A stretch of DNA of 64,000 nucleotides from Nocardia rhamnosiphila NBRC 108938 (GCF_000720425.1 NZ_JOAJ01000010.1:248001-312000); one strand, 5' to 3'. Positions 1 to 7,929 are shown, counted from the first letter of the stretch. A program made the numbers and translations. Notes: generated by a model from the letters alone, not told the origin.

Positions 1-1
1 C

Positions 2-124
2 ACCGGGCTGGGCCGCTGGAATCGCGAGGGATGCAATTGGGTCGTACCGCCGGAACGCGACGGCCTGCTGCCCCCGCTGTCCACGGTGATCAATGCCGCG
101 TTGCTGGCCGGTGGCGCGGAATGA
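2..124 (+). CDS. C-terminal end of an unidentified protein (partial)
   Basis: An open frame enters from the left edge and stops at TGA 122-124, giving the last 40 residues of a protein that begins outside the window. The visible tail ends in LSTVINAALLAGGAE. I recognise no family. A strong hairpin follows 10 bases later, which supports this being the true 3' end of a transcription unit. Confidence 0.5.
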   Translation, partial: TGLGRWNREGCNWVVPPERDGLLPPLSTVINAALLAGGAE

Positions 125-133
125 CCGGGGATG

Positions 134-171
134 GGGCTACGTCCGGCGGCCGGGTCCGCCGGACGTAGCCC
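134..171. terminator. Perfect 16-bp stem-loop between convergent genes
   Basis: The arms at 134-149 and 156-171 (left arm GGGCTACGTCCGGCGG) are perfectly complementary around a 6-base loop. It lies just after the stop of the partial plus-strand gene and before the 3' end of the minus-strand gene at 213, so it can serve both directions. There is no T tract, as is common in GC-rich actinobacteria. Confidence 0.7.
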
Positions 172-212
172 GCCCGGACGCCGCGGTGCGTCCGTTCGAT
201 ATGGCCGCGTCC

Positions 213-716
213 CTACCGGACGGACAGAATTCGTGACGCCTCGGTCAGCAGTAATGGCGCGAAACGTCGATGCCCCGGGGAGACGGCGGCCCAGACCCGC
301 TCGCCCATCCGGCGTTCGTAGTGGACGAAGGTGGCCACCGAAGCGGTACCGTCGGCGAGCTCGACCACCAGACGCCCGCTGATCAGCCACGATCGAGCTC
401 CCAGGGTGATCCAGGTGGCGCCGCGTTCGACGATCGGCCAGCCGGCCACCTGTCCGGCCGTCGATCGGCGCCGCAACCGCAGGCCCAGCACGACCCGCCA
501 GACGAACTGCCCCCGCGCACCGGCCACTTCGCCGAGCGCGGTGCACGCCCACTCTTCCGGCGTCGCGGCCACGCCGGGCGACGTGTCGATCGTGAACTGG
601 TCGGCGTAGTCGTAGATCGCCATACCACTGTGTGCCCGGATCGATGCGCCGATCTCGTACTGCCGCCGGGCGACCGGCTCGGCGCCGTCCGGGCGAAGCT
701 CGGAATTCTCGGTCAT
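213..716 (-). CDS. DUF2867-like protein, partner of the divergent TetR
   Basis: 167 residues from the ATG at 716; longer in-frame starts would run through the operator region and are unlikely. The protein resembles DUF2867-type sequences: a DYADQF segment near the N-terminus, then a VWRVVLGLRLRRR stretch and a C-terminal half with alternating strands. There is no signal peptide or membrane segment. Function is unknown; DUF2867 domains often sit at the end of NAD-binding epimerase-like proteins or stand alone, as here. It is transcribed divergently from the TetR gene at 811 across two near-identical inverted repeats, so it is very probably the target of that repressor. The family assignment is by motif memory only. 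Confidence 0.6.
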   Translation of the reverse strand: MTENSELRPDGAEPVARRQYEIGASIRAHSGMAIYDYADQFTIDTSPGVAATPEEWACTALGEVAGARGQFVWRVVLGLRLRRRSTAGQVAGWPIVERGATWITLGARSWLISGRLVVELADGTASVATFVHYERRMGERVWAAVSPGHRRFAPLLLTEASRILSVR

Positions 717-736
717 CTTCGACACCCACTTCCTGT

Positions 737-752
737 TATACGCTGGCGTATA
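737..752. promoter_or_regulatory. TetR operator copy 1 (TATACGC-2-GCGTATA)
   Basis: TATACGCTGGCGTATA is a perfect inverted repeat with 7-base arms and a 2-base centre, in the 94-bp gap between the divergent DUF2867-like and TetR genes. A second copy is centred exactly 33 bp away, about three helical turns, so two repressor dimers would bind the same face of the DNA. Confidence 0.8.
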
Positions 753-769
753 TAAGACGCTAGCGCGAA

Positions 770-785
770 TATACGGTGGCGTATA
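770..785. promoter_or_regulatory. TetR operator copy 2 (TATACGG-2-GCGTATA)
   Basis: TATACGGTGGCGTATA differs from copy 1 by one base (C to G at position 7). It lies 25 bp before the TetR start codon. A short palindrome CGCTAGCG (758-765) sits between the two copies. Autoregulation plus control of the divergent gene is inferred. Confidence 0.78.
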
Positions 786-810
786 GATCTCGGTCCGTGA
801 GAGGAGACAC

Positions 811-1380
811 ATGGGCGCGGTACGGACGACGAGCACCGGCTGGATCGACGAAGGGCTCCGTGCCCTGGCCCGCGGCGGCCCCGATGCCGTCCGCGTCGAA
901 GCGCTCGCGAAATCGCTCGGCGTGACCAAGGGCGGTTTCTACGGGTACTTCGCCGACCGCAACGCCCTGCTCGAGGCGATGCTGGACACCTGGGAGCGGC
1001 GCAGCATCGACGACGTCCTGGACAGTGTCACGCGCGAAGGCGGCGACGCGCGCACCAAGATCCAGCGGGCCGGGGCACTCACCCTCTCCCCCGAACTGCT
1101 GCCCATCGACCTCGCCGTACGCGACTGGGCCCGGCGCGACGACGAGGTCGCGGCCCGCCTGCGCCGGGTGGACAACCAGCGCATGGCGTTACTGCGCGAA
1201 ATGATCGGCACCTACTTCACCGATCCCGTGGAAGTGGAGGCCCGCAGCCTACTCGCCTTCTGCGCGCGGATCGGGATGCACTTCCTGGCCGCCGACCCGC
1301 TCGACGGCACCGACCGCGCGGCGGTGCAGGCCCGGACCACCGATCTCGTGCTCGGCCCGCGTGCCACCGAGGACTCGTAG
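811..1380 (+). CDS. TetR/AcrR family transcriptional regulator
   Basis: 189 residues; ATG at 811 preceded by GAGGAG at 801-806. The N-terminal DNA-binding helix-turn-helix is clear at about residues 28-50 (VEALAKSLGVTKGGFYGYF, the usual TetR signature) and is followed by an all-helical ligand-binding domain of normal length. It is probably a local repressor of itself and of the divergent DUF2867-like gene, through the two inverted repeats between them. The inducing ligand cannot be read from the sequence. The 3' end comes within 11 bases of the convergent Imm1-like remnant. Confidence 0.9.
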   Translation: MGAVRTTSTGWIDEGLRALARGGPDAVRVEALAKSLGVTKGGFYGYFADRNALLEAMLDTWERRSIDDVLDSVTREGGDARTKIQRAGALTLSPELLPIDLAVRDWARRDDEVAARLRRVDNQRMALLREMIGTYFTDPVEVEARSLLAFCARIGMHFLAADPLDGTDRAAVQARTTDLVLGPRATEDS

Positions 1381-1390
1381 CGGCATCCGC

Positions 1391-1630
1391 TCAGCGATCG
1401 ACCACCCGGTGCGCGCCCGGGTCCACCGCGTGCTCACCGGGATCACCCGCACCGTCGAACAGCAGCACCGTCGCGTGCTCGGTATTCGTGACGAAGGCCG
1501 CCGACCGGCCGCGCGAGCCGGTCGGCCACGTCTCGGGCTTCCCACGGGCGATCCTCGCCCGGAGCATCTCGGGCACCGACGCGGACGACACGGCGGTGTC
1601 ACCGACAGCCCAGGGCTCGATCACGGCCAC
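1391..1630 (-). pseudogene. Truncated Imm1-like immunity protein remnant
   Basis: 79 codons from a GTG at 1630 to TGA at 1391. The middle carries AAFVTNTEHATVLLF followed by GDPGEHAVDPGA, which resembles the hallmark segment of actinobacterial Imm1 immunity proteins, usually about 130-150 residues. Imm1 proteins normally continue some 40-50 residues past this point; here the frame stops eight residues later, next to the end of tetR. No ribosome-binding site is evident and no toxin gene is adjacent. It is most likely a decayed orphan immunity gene truncated at its 3' end; a short functional gene cannot be excluded. Confidence 0.5.
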
Positions 1631-1660
1631 GCCGGGTTCACGAACGGGTCCGGAGCGCGG

Positions 1661-2236
1661 TCACCGGCTCGGCGCCGGAAAATTCAGGTACGCCCGCGAC
1701 GGTGTCGGTCCGCGCTGCCCCTGGTACTTCGATCCGGCGCCCGCGCTGCCGTACGGGTTCTCGGCCGGACTGGTCAAGCGGAACAGGCACAGCTGCCCGA
1801 TCTTCATCCCCGGCCACAAGGTGATCGGCAGATTCGCCACATTCGACAGTTCCAGGGTGATGTGCCCACTGAAGCCGGGGTCGATGAACCCGGCGGTCGA
1901 ATGCGTGAGCAGCCCGAGCCGCCCCAGACTCGACTTACCCTCCAGCCGCCCGGCCAGATCGTCTGGCAGGGTGCACACCTCCAGGGTGGACCCGAGCACG
2001 AACTCACCCGGATGCAGTACGAACGGCTCACCCTCGGCGGGCTCCACCAGGCTCGTCAGCTCGTCCTGGCGCTGGGCCGGGTCGATATGGGTGTAGCGAG
2101 TGTTGTTGAAGACCCGGAACATCCGGTCCAGCCGCACATCGATACTCGACGGCTGAACCAGGTTGTCCTCGAACGGTTCGAGCCCGAGCCGTCCGGCGGC
2201 GAACTCCGCCCGGATGTCACGATCGGAAAGCAGCAC
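1661..2236 (-). CDS. dcd: dCTP deaminase (Dcd, possibly bifunctional with dUTPase activity)
   Basis: 191 residues from the GTG at 2236 ([12 protein letters not shown]), the family's usual start and length. Dcd deaminates dCTP towards dUTP; mycobacterial Dcd also hydrolyses dUTP to dUMP, feeding thymidylate synthesis in the cytosol. Recognisable segments include PSSIDVRLD, the [12 protein letters not shown] strand, the conserved [10 protein letters not shown] motif with the substrate-binding Arg/Ser, and [18 protein letters not shown] with the catalytic Glu. Dcd next to a tRNA-Gly gene recalls the Rv0321 neighbourhood of M. tuberculosis. Nearby genes show no functional link to it. Confidence 0.96.
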   Translation of the reverse strand: MLLSDRDIRAEFAAGRLGLEPFEDNLVQPSSIDVRLDRMFRVFNNTRYTHIDPAQRQDELTSLVEPAEGEPFVLHPGEFVLGSTLEVCTLPDDLAGRLEGKSSLGRLGLLTHSTAGFIDPGFSGHITLELSNVANLPITLWPGMKIGQLCLFRLTSPAENPYGSAGAGSKYQGQRGPTPSRAYLNFPAPSR

Positions 2237-2380
2237 GCCACGAGCGTAGCGACCGCCCCGCGGGGCGGGGCCCCCGGTCCGCGCGATCCCGTTTCCTGTC
2301 ACCGCCCCCGGGCATACTCCACCCGATGGGCGAGCCCACCCGCGCCCACGCACAGCCGCAGCCGATCAGGAGGTACGCCC

Positions 2381-2755
2381 ATGTCCGAGACCAGCACCCA
2401 CACCCATCACGGCATCGACTACATCGAACTCGCCGTCACCGACCTCGACGCCGCCAAAACCTTCTACCGGTCGGCATTCGGCTGGGAGTTCAACGACTAC
2501 GGGCCCGCCTACGCCGGTATCCGCCGCTTCGACGGCTCCGAAGGTGAGGCGGGCGGACTGGCCACCACCGACGAGGTCCGCACCGGCGGCGGCCCCCTGG
2601 TCCTGCTGTACTCGGAAGACCTCGACACCACCCTCCGGAGCGTCGGAGCGGCCGGCGGCACGGTCACCGAAGGCCCTTTCGACTTCCCGGGCGGGCGCCG
2701 CTTCCATTTCACCGACCCGAGCGGCAACCAGCTCGGAGTGTGGTCCGAACGCTGA
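2381..2755 (+). CDS. Glyoxalase/bleomycin-resistance (VOC) fold protein
   Basis: 124 residues from the ATG at 2381, with an AGGAGG-type site at 2368-2374. It is a single vicinal-oxygen-chelate module: the N-terminal half has HGIDYIELAVTDLDAAKTFY and FGWEF, the C-terminal half has GRRFHFTDPSGNQLGVW. The HFTDPSGN..GVW ending is typical of the glyoxalase-like superfamily. VOC proteins include lyases, dioxygenases and drug-binding proteins, so the substrate cannot be inferred. It stands alone between dcd (divergent) and tRNA-Gly. Confidence 0.88.
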   Translation: MSETSTHTHHGIDYIELAVTDLDAAKTFYRSAFGWEFNDYGPAYAGIRRFDGSEGEAGGLATTDEVRTGGGPLVLLYSEDLDTTLRSVGAAGGTVTEGPFDFPGGRRFHFTDPSGNQLGVWSER

Positions 2756-2847
2756 CCTCCGGAGTGCGGACGGCCGGAGCGTGAGCCGAAAGATTTAGAG
2801 CTCCGGCCCGCCCTCTGCTAAGCTGCCCTTCGCGCCTGTGGGCGCAT

Positions 2848-2921
2848 GCCGGTGTAGTTCAATGGCAGAATCTCTGCTTCCCAAGCAGATGGCGCGGGTT
2901 CGATTCCCGTCACCGGCTCCA
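2848..2921 (+). tRNA. tRNA-Gly(CCC), CCA end encoded
   Basis: It folds as a standard cloverleaf: acceptor GCCGGTG (2848-2854) with CACCGGC (2911-2917), D-stem GTTC/GAAT, anticodon stem TCTGC/GCAGA with loop TTCCCAA, and T-arm GCGGG-TTCGATT-CCCGT. The anticodon CCC at 2880-2882 reads GGG glycine codons. The discriminator base is T2918 and the CCA at 2919-2921 is in the DNA. tRNA 3' ends are common integration sites, but no integrase or duplicated tRNA end is visible here. Confidence 0.96.
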
Positions 2922-3300
2922 CCACCACTTCGATGGATTACCTTTCCTCCGGGCTTCCTTTATGCCGCCGGCTCCGAGCCGTTGCGTGCCACACACGTGC
3001 CACGTCGGGAAGATGGCGGATGCGTGGACCCGGCACTGGCGGCGTACCACCTGCGCGTCATCGAAAGTCGTTCTTACTGGATATTTCCCCGAGTTCGGCA
3101 CCCGGCCGCGCCCCTCCCCGGGGCTATCGCGCCTGGAGAGCGCGACGGGTCGGGATGCTCGTGGCGCAGCGGCGACCAGCGCGACCGGCTGGGCACACAG
3201 GCCATGTGCAGGACCTGGTTCCCGAGGCGCTGCGAGGCACCGGCGGGTGTCATCTCCGGGGCCCGCCGCATGATCTCCTCGACGACCGCGGCCACCGACG
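2922..3300. other. Intergenic stretch without a supported gene
   Basis: About 380 bases between the tRNA and the 3' end of the MarR-type gene. Open frames here lack ribosome-binding sites and family-like content and read through the GC-rich DNA in several frames at once. I see no repeat, hairpin or promoter I would defend. Confidence 0.5.
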
Positions 3301-3783
3301 TCAGCCGGACGCGGGTCCGTCGGCCTGGAGTCGCCGCCACTTGGCCATCGATTGTTCGATCTCCGCACGCAGGAACTCGAAGAACCGGCGGGTCTCGTCC
3401 AGTCGCTGCCCGGCCGGGGAGGCGGGACCCAGGAGTGCGGCGCCCTCGGCGGCGCCGCTCTGCACCTGGCCCAGGACCGGGTCGGACCGGCTGATGTAGT
3501 GACTCCAGGTGTGCTCGTGGATCCGGCAGAAGTCACGCCGGCTGCCGGGCTCGCGGCCGCGTTCGACGAGCCGCACCTGCACCAGGTATTTGACCGCCCC
3601 CGAGACGGCCGGCGCACCGACGCCCAGCCGCTCGGCGAGTTCGGCGGCCGACAGCTTGCCGGAGTCGGTGACCAGTAGTGCGGCGAATACGCGCGCGGCC
3701 ATCCGCGGCATACCGGATTCGACCATGATCTGCGCGAATCGTTCCTGGAAGCCGGCGATGGCGATCTCGTCCGCTCGCGTCAC
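3301..3783 (-). CDS. MarR/GbsR-like winged-helix regulator
   Basis: 160 residues from the GTG at 3783, with a GAGGAG site about 9 bases upstream. The winged helix is at about residues 44-85: LSAAELAERLGVGAPAVSGAVKYL is the recognition region and RLVERGREPGSRRDF the wing. The C-terminal part is helical and probably mediates dimerisation, as in GbsR/MarR regulators that often control efflux or resistance genes. It is divergent from a methyltransferase gene, with a perfect 27-bp palindrome between them that is its likely operator. The ligand is unknown. Confidence 0.88.
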   Translation of the reverse strand: MTRADEIAIAGFQERFAQIMVESGMPRMAARVFAALLVTDSGKLSAAELAERLGVGAPAVSGAVKYLVQVRLVERGREPGSRRDFCRIHEHTWSHYISRSDPVLGQVQSGAAEGAALLGPASPAGQRLDETRRFFEFLRAEIEQSMAKWRRLQADGPASG

Positions 3784-3825
3784 TGAAGCAGTCTCCTCGT
3801 CGTGGCTTCCGCAGCCATATCGTCA

Positions 3826-3852
3826 GATATTTCACGAAGTTCGTGAAATATC
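3826..3852. promoter_or_regulatory. Perfect 27-bp palindromic operator
   Basis: Arms GATATTTCACGAA (3826-3838) and TTCGTGAAATATC (3840-3852) flank a single central base. It occupies the 85-bp gap between the divergent MarR-like and methyltransferase genes and ends 16 bp before the methyltransferase start codon, so binding would block both promoters. Confidence 0.85.
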
Positions 3853-3868
3853 AGTAGTGTAGGCGACC

Positions 3869-4684
3869 GTGAAAGACAGCGGACTCGTCGGAGTGCAGAA
3901 AACCGCACGTCCCGTCCTCGCGGCCAAAGCACTGGACAACCGGCTGCCGGACCCGATCCTCGGTGACAAGTACGCCGAGCAGGTGATGCGCCGCCTCGAC
4001 CCCGGCTATGACACCCGCAGATTCGGCACCGGCCAACTGGGCCTCGTCGCAGTGGTGCGCGCCAAGATCCACGACGACTGGGCCCGGAGTTTCCTCGCCG
4101 AACATTCCGACGCGGTAGTGCTGCACCTGGGCTGCGGCCTCGACGCCCGGGTGTACCGGATCGACCCGCCGGCCACGGTCGACTGGTACGACCTGGATTA
4201 CCCCGCCATGATCGAAGTGCGGAAACAGTTCTTGCCGCCGCGCGACCACTACGCCCTGATCGACGCCGATGTCACCGACCCGACCTGGCTGGACCGCATC
4301 CCCCGTGACCGGCCGGTGCTGGTGATAGCCGAGGGACTGGTGCCCTACCTGACCGAGACCGACGCCCGGCGCCTCGTGACGAGCGTTGTCGATGCTTTCC
4401 CCACCGGGCAGATCCAGCTCGACACGGTGGCGGTCTGGGCGTGGCGCACCTCACGGTGGGACCCCACGCTGCGCAAGTACGACACACAGTTCCAGTGCGG
4501 CTTCGACGATCCGGCCGCACCGGCCGAGTGGCACCCGCGGCTCGAATACATCGATGAGGCACCGATGAACGACTCACCGGTGCTGATGGCCAAGGCGCCC
4601 GCGCACGCACGCCGCGTATTCCGCCTCTTGAATCTGCTTCCGGGCATGAAACGGTCCACCCGCATTGTGCGGTTCCGGTTCTGA
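3869..4684 (+). CDS. Class I SAM methyltransferase, leucine carboxyl methyltransferase-like family
   Basis: 271 residues from the GTG at 3869. The SAM-binding motif VVLHLGCGLDARVYRI is at residues 83-98, followed by VDWYDLDYPAMIEVR and later VLVIAEGLVPYLTE, the arrangement of the LCM/PpmA-like O-methyltransferases common in actinobacteria, often linked to polyketide or small-molecule tailoring. There is no Shine-Dalgarno sequence, and a TAGTGT element at 3855-3860 lies 9 bases before the start, so the transcript may be leaderless. It is probably repressed by the divergent MarR-like protein. The substrate is unknown. Confidence 0.85.
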   Translation: MKDSGLVGVQKTARPVLAAKALDNRLPDPILGDKYAEQVMRRLDPGYDTRRFGTGQLGLVAVVRAKIHDDWARSFLAEHSDAVVLHLGCGLDARVYRIDPPATVDWYDLDYPAMIEVRKQFLPPRDHYALIDADVTDPTWLDRIPRDRPVLVIAEGLVPYLTETDARRLVTSVVDAFPTGQIQLDTVAVWAWRTSRWDPTLRKYDTQFQCGFDDPAAPAEWHPRLEYIDEAPMNDSPVLMAKAPAHARRVFRLLNLLPGMKRSTRIVRFRF

Positions 4685-4847
4685 ACCGCGCGACCCGAAC
4701 TCGGAGCGGTGCCCCATTACGCCGAGGCGGAACCGATCCCGCGCAATGCGTTCGGATTCGCCACCACGCGGGAACGATGTGATCCGTGAAAGGCGCCCGC
4801 CGGCCGAATGGCGCCCGGGCCCATGACCTGGTGCCGGTCCCGCAGCT

Positions 4848-5651
4848 CTAGTACAGGAACTCCGCGAGAGTTCGCGCCACGGTTTCGGGGCTCGTCGACG
4901 GCGCGAAATGGGTCTGCCCGGGAAACGTCTCGAGCCGCGCGTGCGGCATTCCGGTGGCCAGCCGTTCGACCGTCTCGGGCATCGGCTGCCAGGTATCGGC
5001 GCCGCGCATCAGCAGCGTCGGGGTGGTCACGCTCGACCAGCGTTCGAGATAGGTCGTATCGGCGATCATCGACTCGAGGTCACGACTCCAGCCGTAGGAG
5101 TCGTCGGGCTCGTTCTCGTCCGGTTCGAGATCCCCCGCGGCCTCCAGCAGCGCCGCCGGCACCCGGGACACCTTCTCCGCCAGTAGCCGAACCGCCCGCC
5201 CCCGTTCGCCCTTCGCGGTGAGTTCCTCGAACCGGGTCAGCACCGGCGCCAGCTCCGCGCCCGCCGCGTACAGCGGCGGCTCCCACAGCGCCAGCGAACG
5301 GATCGGGAGTCCGGCCGCCGCGGCGTGCAGGGCGACCGTGGCGCCGTAGGACATACCCACCAGATGCGCGGGCCGGCCGATCATATCGATGATGACCCCG
5401 AGATCACTCACCTCGTCGGTGTAGTGCTTGGGGGCGTGGCCGGGCCCGCTCGGCGCGTAGCCGCGGCGGGCCGGCAGCCACAGCTCGAACCGGTCCGCCA
5501 GATATTCGGCCACCGGCTGCCACGAGTGCAGCCCCCCGCCGGACCCGTGGATCATGATCACCGGTGAACCGGACCCCACCCGCCGGTAATAGATGCGGGT
5601 GCCGTCGAAGGAATCGAAGGACGCCGGCGGCTCGCCGGTGAACTGTGCCAT
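4848..5651 (-). CDS. Alpha/beta hydrolase
   Basis: 267 residues from the ATG at 5651; an upstream in-frame extension lacks family content. Alpha/beta hydrolase features: oxyanion segment IMIHGSGGG at about residue 32, nucleophile elbow GMSYGA with Ser101, late acid region around MRGADTW, and catalytic His248 in GQTHFAPS. There is no signal peptide, so it is cytosolic. The substrate is unknown. It lies 222 bp downstream of the flavin reductase gene on the same strand and could be the last gene of that group. Confidence 0.88.
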   Translation of the reverse strand: MAQFTGEPPASFDSFDGTRIYYRRVGSGSPVIMIHGSGGGLHSWQPVAEYLADRFELWLPARRGYAPSGPGHAPKHYTDEVSDLGVIIDMIGRPAHLVGMSYGATVALHAAAAGLPIRSLALWEPPLYAAGAELAPVLTRFEELTAKGERGRAVRLLAEKVSRVPAALLEAAGDLEPDENEPDDSYGWSRDLESMIADTTYLERWSSVTTPTLLMRGADTWQPMPETVERLATGMPHARLETFPGQTHFAPSTSPETVARTLAEFLY

Positions 5652-5873
5652 CCCGCTACTCTCGCAAAGCCGGACGCACTCCTCCAGCGAATTGCCGCCG
5701 GTTTCGCCTACTTCTCCCCGGATATCCGGCATGCCGTCGTTCGGCGGCTCGCAACCGTGCGGTAGCACTCCACCGCGCCCCGGCGTGACCCGACGGCGCC
5801 GGCAGGTGATCGACGCCCACGCCGAACGAACCCGACCGGCGGCATCCTGGGCGATACCTTGCGGCCGTGCCGG

Positions 5874-6371
5874 TCAGCTGGCGTGCAGCAGGCGGAAGCG
5901 CGAACCGTGGAATACGAGGGGTTCGCGGTCGGGGTGGATGGCCAGCCGGTTGATCCGCAGGATCACCACGGTGTGGTCGCCGGCCGGGACATGCGCTTCG
6001 GGCGACCCCTCGATCCATACCGACGCGCCCTGGATGAACACCGCTTCGCCGGTGCCCTCGTGCAGCTCCAGATCGCGGAAACGGTCTCCGGTCCGGGAGC
6101 TGAGCGAGCGTGCGGCCTCCTGCTGGTCGGTGCCGAGCAGACTCAGGCCGAGATAGTCTGCGTCGACCAGCTTGGGCCAGGTCGACGAGCTGTTCTGAAT
6201 ACAGAACGACACCAGCGGGGGATCCAGGGAGACCGGAACGAAGGTGCTCACCGCCAAGCCGACCGGCTTCCCGTCGACCTCGGCGCAGACCGCGACGACC
6301 CCGCTCGGGAAGTTGGCGAAGGCACGCCGCAGGCCGGTGCCGTCGGCGGGGGTTTCGAAGACATCGTTCAT
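5874..6371 (-). CDS. Flavin reductase-like domain protein (FMN-binding split barrel)
   Basis: 165 residues from the ATG at 6371. It matches the small reductase component of two-component flavin monooxygenases (StyB/HpaC type): the N-terminal FANFPSGVVAVCAEVDGKPVGLAVSTF and VSLDPPLVSFCIQNSSSTWP segments are the usual flavin-binding strands, and GDHTVVILRI lies near the C-terminus. Such enzymes pass electrons from NAD(P)H to FAD or FMN, which diffuses to an oxygenase. Ten bases separate it from the FMN reductase upstream, so the two are co-transcribed. The oxygenase expected beside it is present only as a broken gene. Confidence 0.9.
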   Translation of the reverse strand: MNDVFETPADGTGLRRAFANFPSGVVAVCAEVDGKPVGLAVSTFVPVSLDPPLVSFCIQNSSSTWPKLVDADYLGLSLLGTDQQEAARSLSSRTGDRFRDLELHEGTGEAVFIQGASVWIEGSPEAHVPAGDHTVVILRINRLAIHPDREPLVFHGSRFRLLHAS

Positions 6372-6381
6372 GATCAGCCCT

Positions 6382-6891
6382 TCACTTCGAATGGGTTGCC
6401 GTGGCCGACAGCGCCCGCGCCACCGGACGCCACCGCTCGGCGTAGGCGTCCAGTACGCCGTCCTCGGCGAAGGTCCGGTCGGAGAGATACAACCCGGGCA
6501 GGGCGGTGGTCGCGCCCAGTTCCACCAGTACCGGTTTGAGCAGCAGATCGGGGGCGAGCGCGTGCGCGGGACCGGCGCCCAGCATCAGGGGCACGGCCAG
6601 CACTCCGGCCAGGCCGGTACCGCCGTCGAACTGCTCCAGGAAGAGCTTCAGCAGACCGGTGTAGGTGGCCTTGAACGTGGGGCTGGCGAAGACGACCAGT
6701 TCGGCGGCGGCGACGGTGCGGGCGGCTTCGGCGACCGCGGGGTCGCCCCAGCTCAGCAGGCCCGGCCCGAACTCCACCAGATCGATGACCGCCGGCTCGG
6801 TATCCGGCCGCAACGCCGTGGCGAGGCCGACGGCCGCGGAGAGAGTTCGGGATGCCGGTTTCGGATTACCGACCACAACTGCCACGGACAC
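6382..6891 (-). CDS. NADPH-dependent FMN reductase, flavodoxin-like
   Basis: 169 residues from a start at 6891. Flavodoxin-like fold: phosphate loop VVGNPKPASRT at residues 6-16, ELVVFASPTFKATYTGLLKLF (SPTF.ATYTG is the flavin-contacting loop of SsuE/MsuE-type reductases), and a later GAGPAHAL segment. It would supply reduced FMN to a partner monooxygenase. It is the middle gene of a same-strand group with the StyA-like remnant 52 bp upstream and the split-barrel reductase 10 bp downstream. Confidence 0.88.
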   Translation of the reverse strand: MSVAVVVGNPKPASRTLSAAVGLATALRPDTEPAVIDLVEFGPGLLSWGDPAVAEAARTVAAAELVVFASPTFKATYTGLLKLFLEQFDGGTGLAGVLAVPLMLGAGPAHALAPDLLLKPVLVELGATTALPGLYLSDRTFAEDGVLDAYAERWRPVARALSATATHSK

Positions 6892-6943
6892 GCCGGAGCC
6901 TCCTGTCTCCGGCGCGGGCCGGACTCGACTGGTGCTGTGCTTC

Positions 6944-7522
6944 TCAGTGCACCATTCTCGGCCCCGCGGCGGGAGGGTTCGGCTCGGCGCGATCGGAACC
7001 GGTGGTCCGGGTGAGCACGTAGAGCCCCTGCAGGGACCGGGGCGAGCCCCGGTGCACGGGCCGGTCCGCGGCGGCCGGGAAGTATCCGGCCAGGCGGCCG
7101 CGACTGGCGGCGACCAGGGTGAGATCGGTGGACGCGGCGATCGCGCCCAGCGATTCCGGGGTCACCGATTCCACCAGGAAGGCGCCGCCGCGCTCCACGA
7201 AGGAGGTGATCCGGCCCGCGGTCTCGAAGGAACTGTCGACCGTGACGCCGACATACCCATCGAAGGCGATACGGCCGGTCGGCCGCGGCGCGCGGGCGGG
7301 ACGGCGCCCGCTCCCCGCCGGTCCCGTCGGCTGCGGAGCCACCGCGACGGCCCGGACACCCGGCCGGGTGCGACTGCGCAACGCGTTCTGGTCACGATCG
7401 CTGTAGAGGGCGACGTCGAATCCCGCGTCGAGCAACCCCAGCGCGGCGGTGACGCCCGCCGGGTCGGCCCCTATCACCGCGGCCGTACGGGCCGCGGCGA
7501 AGGGCGGATTCTGTGGTGTCAT
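6944..7522 (-). pseudogene. Truncated StyA-like FAD monooxygenase
   Basis: 192 residues, against about 410 for styrene-monooxygenase-type StyA proteins. The N-terminus has a Rossmann strand and loop, AAVIGADPAGVTAALGLLDA, where the third position of GxGxxG is Asp instead of Gly. A second recognisable block, RITSFVERGGAFLVESVTPE with DLTLVAASRGRLAGYF, matches the StyA region around residues 110-170, but the stretch between the blocks is short and the C-terminal half is missing. It heads a same-strand group with two flavin reductases. It is probably an inactive remnant; a shortened accessory protein is less likely. The StyA comparison is from memory. Confidence 0.6.
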
Positions 7523-7593
7523 GCAGGCATGCTGCTGGGAGGTGATTCCCGAAAGCAGTATTGCGCTCAGCGAGAATCATTTCCGCACGACTG

Positions 7594-7929
7594 CTACTGC
7601 GCCTTACCGAGACATTCGGTGACGATCTTGTTGGTCGCCGCCCGGGCTTTGTCGGCGTCCTCCGGGCTCATGCCCAGAGTTTCCGGGTCCGCCATCCGGG
7701 TATCGAATTCGTCGCTGACCATGGTCCGCAGGCCGTCCTGCGAAATACCTTCGCCGATGTACAGTTTCGCGGCGCAGTCGGCGAACGCGGGATCCTGGAG
7801 TCCCTTTTCCTGCAGGGATTTGGACAGGTCCGCTTCGGTCAGCGCCGGCGCGGAGTCGGTATCGCTACCGCAGGCCGCCGCGAACAGCGGCAGAATGACG
7901 AACGTCGCGGCAATCAGGGTCTTCCGCAC
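7594..7929 (-). CDS. Small secreted lipoprotein
   Basis: 111 residues from the GTG at 7929, with an AGAGGA site just upstream. The N-terminus is a lipoprotein signal: positive MRK, hydrophobic core, then the lipobox FAAAC with the lipidated Cys at residue 20. The mature part is acidic, with two further cysteines (FADCAAKLY and IVTECLGKAQ) that could form a disulfide. No family is recognised; similar short lipoproteins are frequent in Nocardia. It is expected on the outer face of the cytoplasmic membrane. Confidence 0.8.
   Translation of the reverse strand: MRKTLIAATFVILPLFAAACGSDTDSAPALTEADLSKSLQEKGLQDPAFADCAAKLYIGEGISQDGLRTMVSDEFDTRMADPETLGMSPEDADKARAATNKIVTECLGKAQ

Noticed and set aside
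2848..2921. tRNA-Gly as an integration site
   Set aside because: No integrase, no second copy of the tRNA 3' end and no composition shift adjacent to it in this window.
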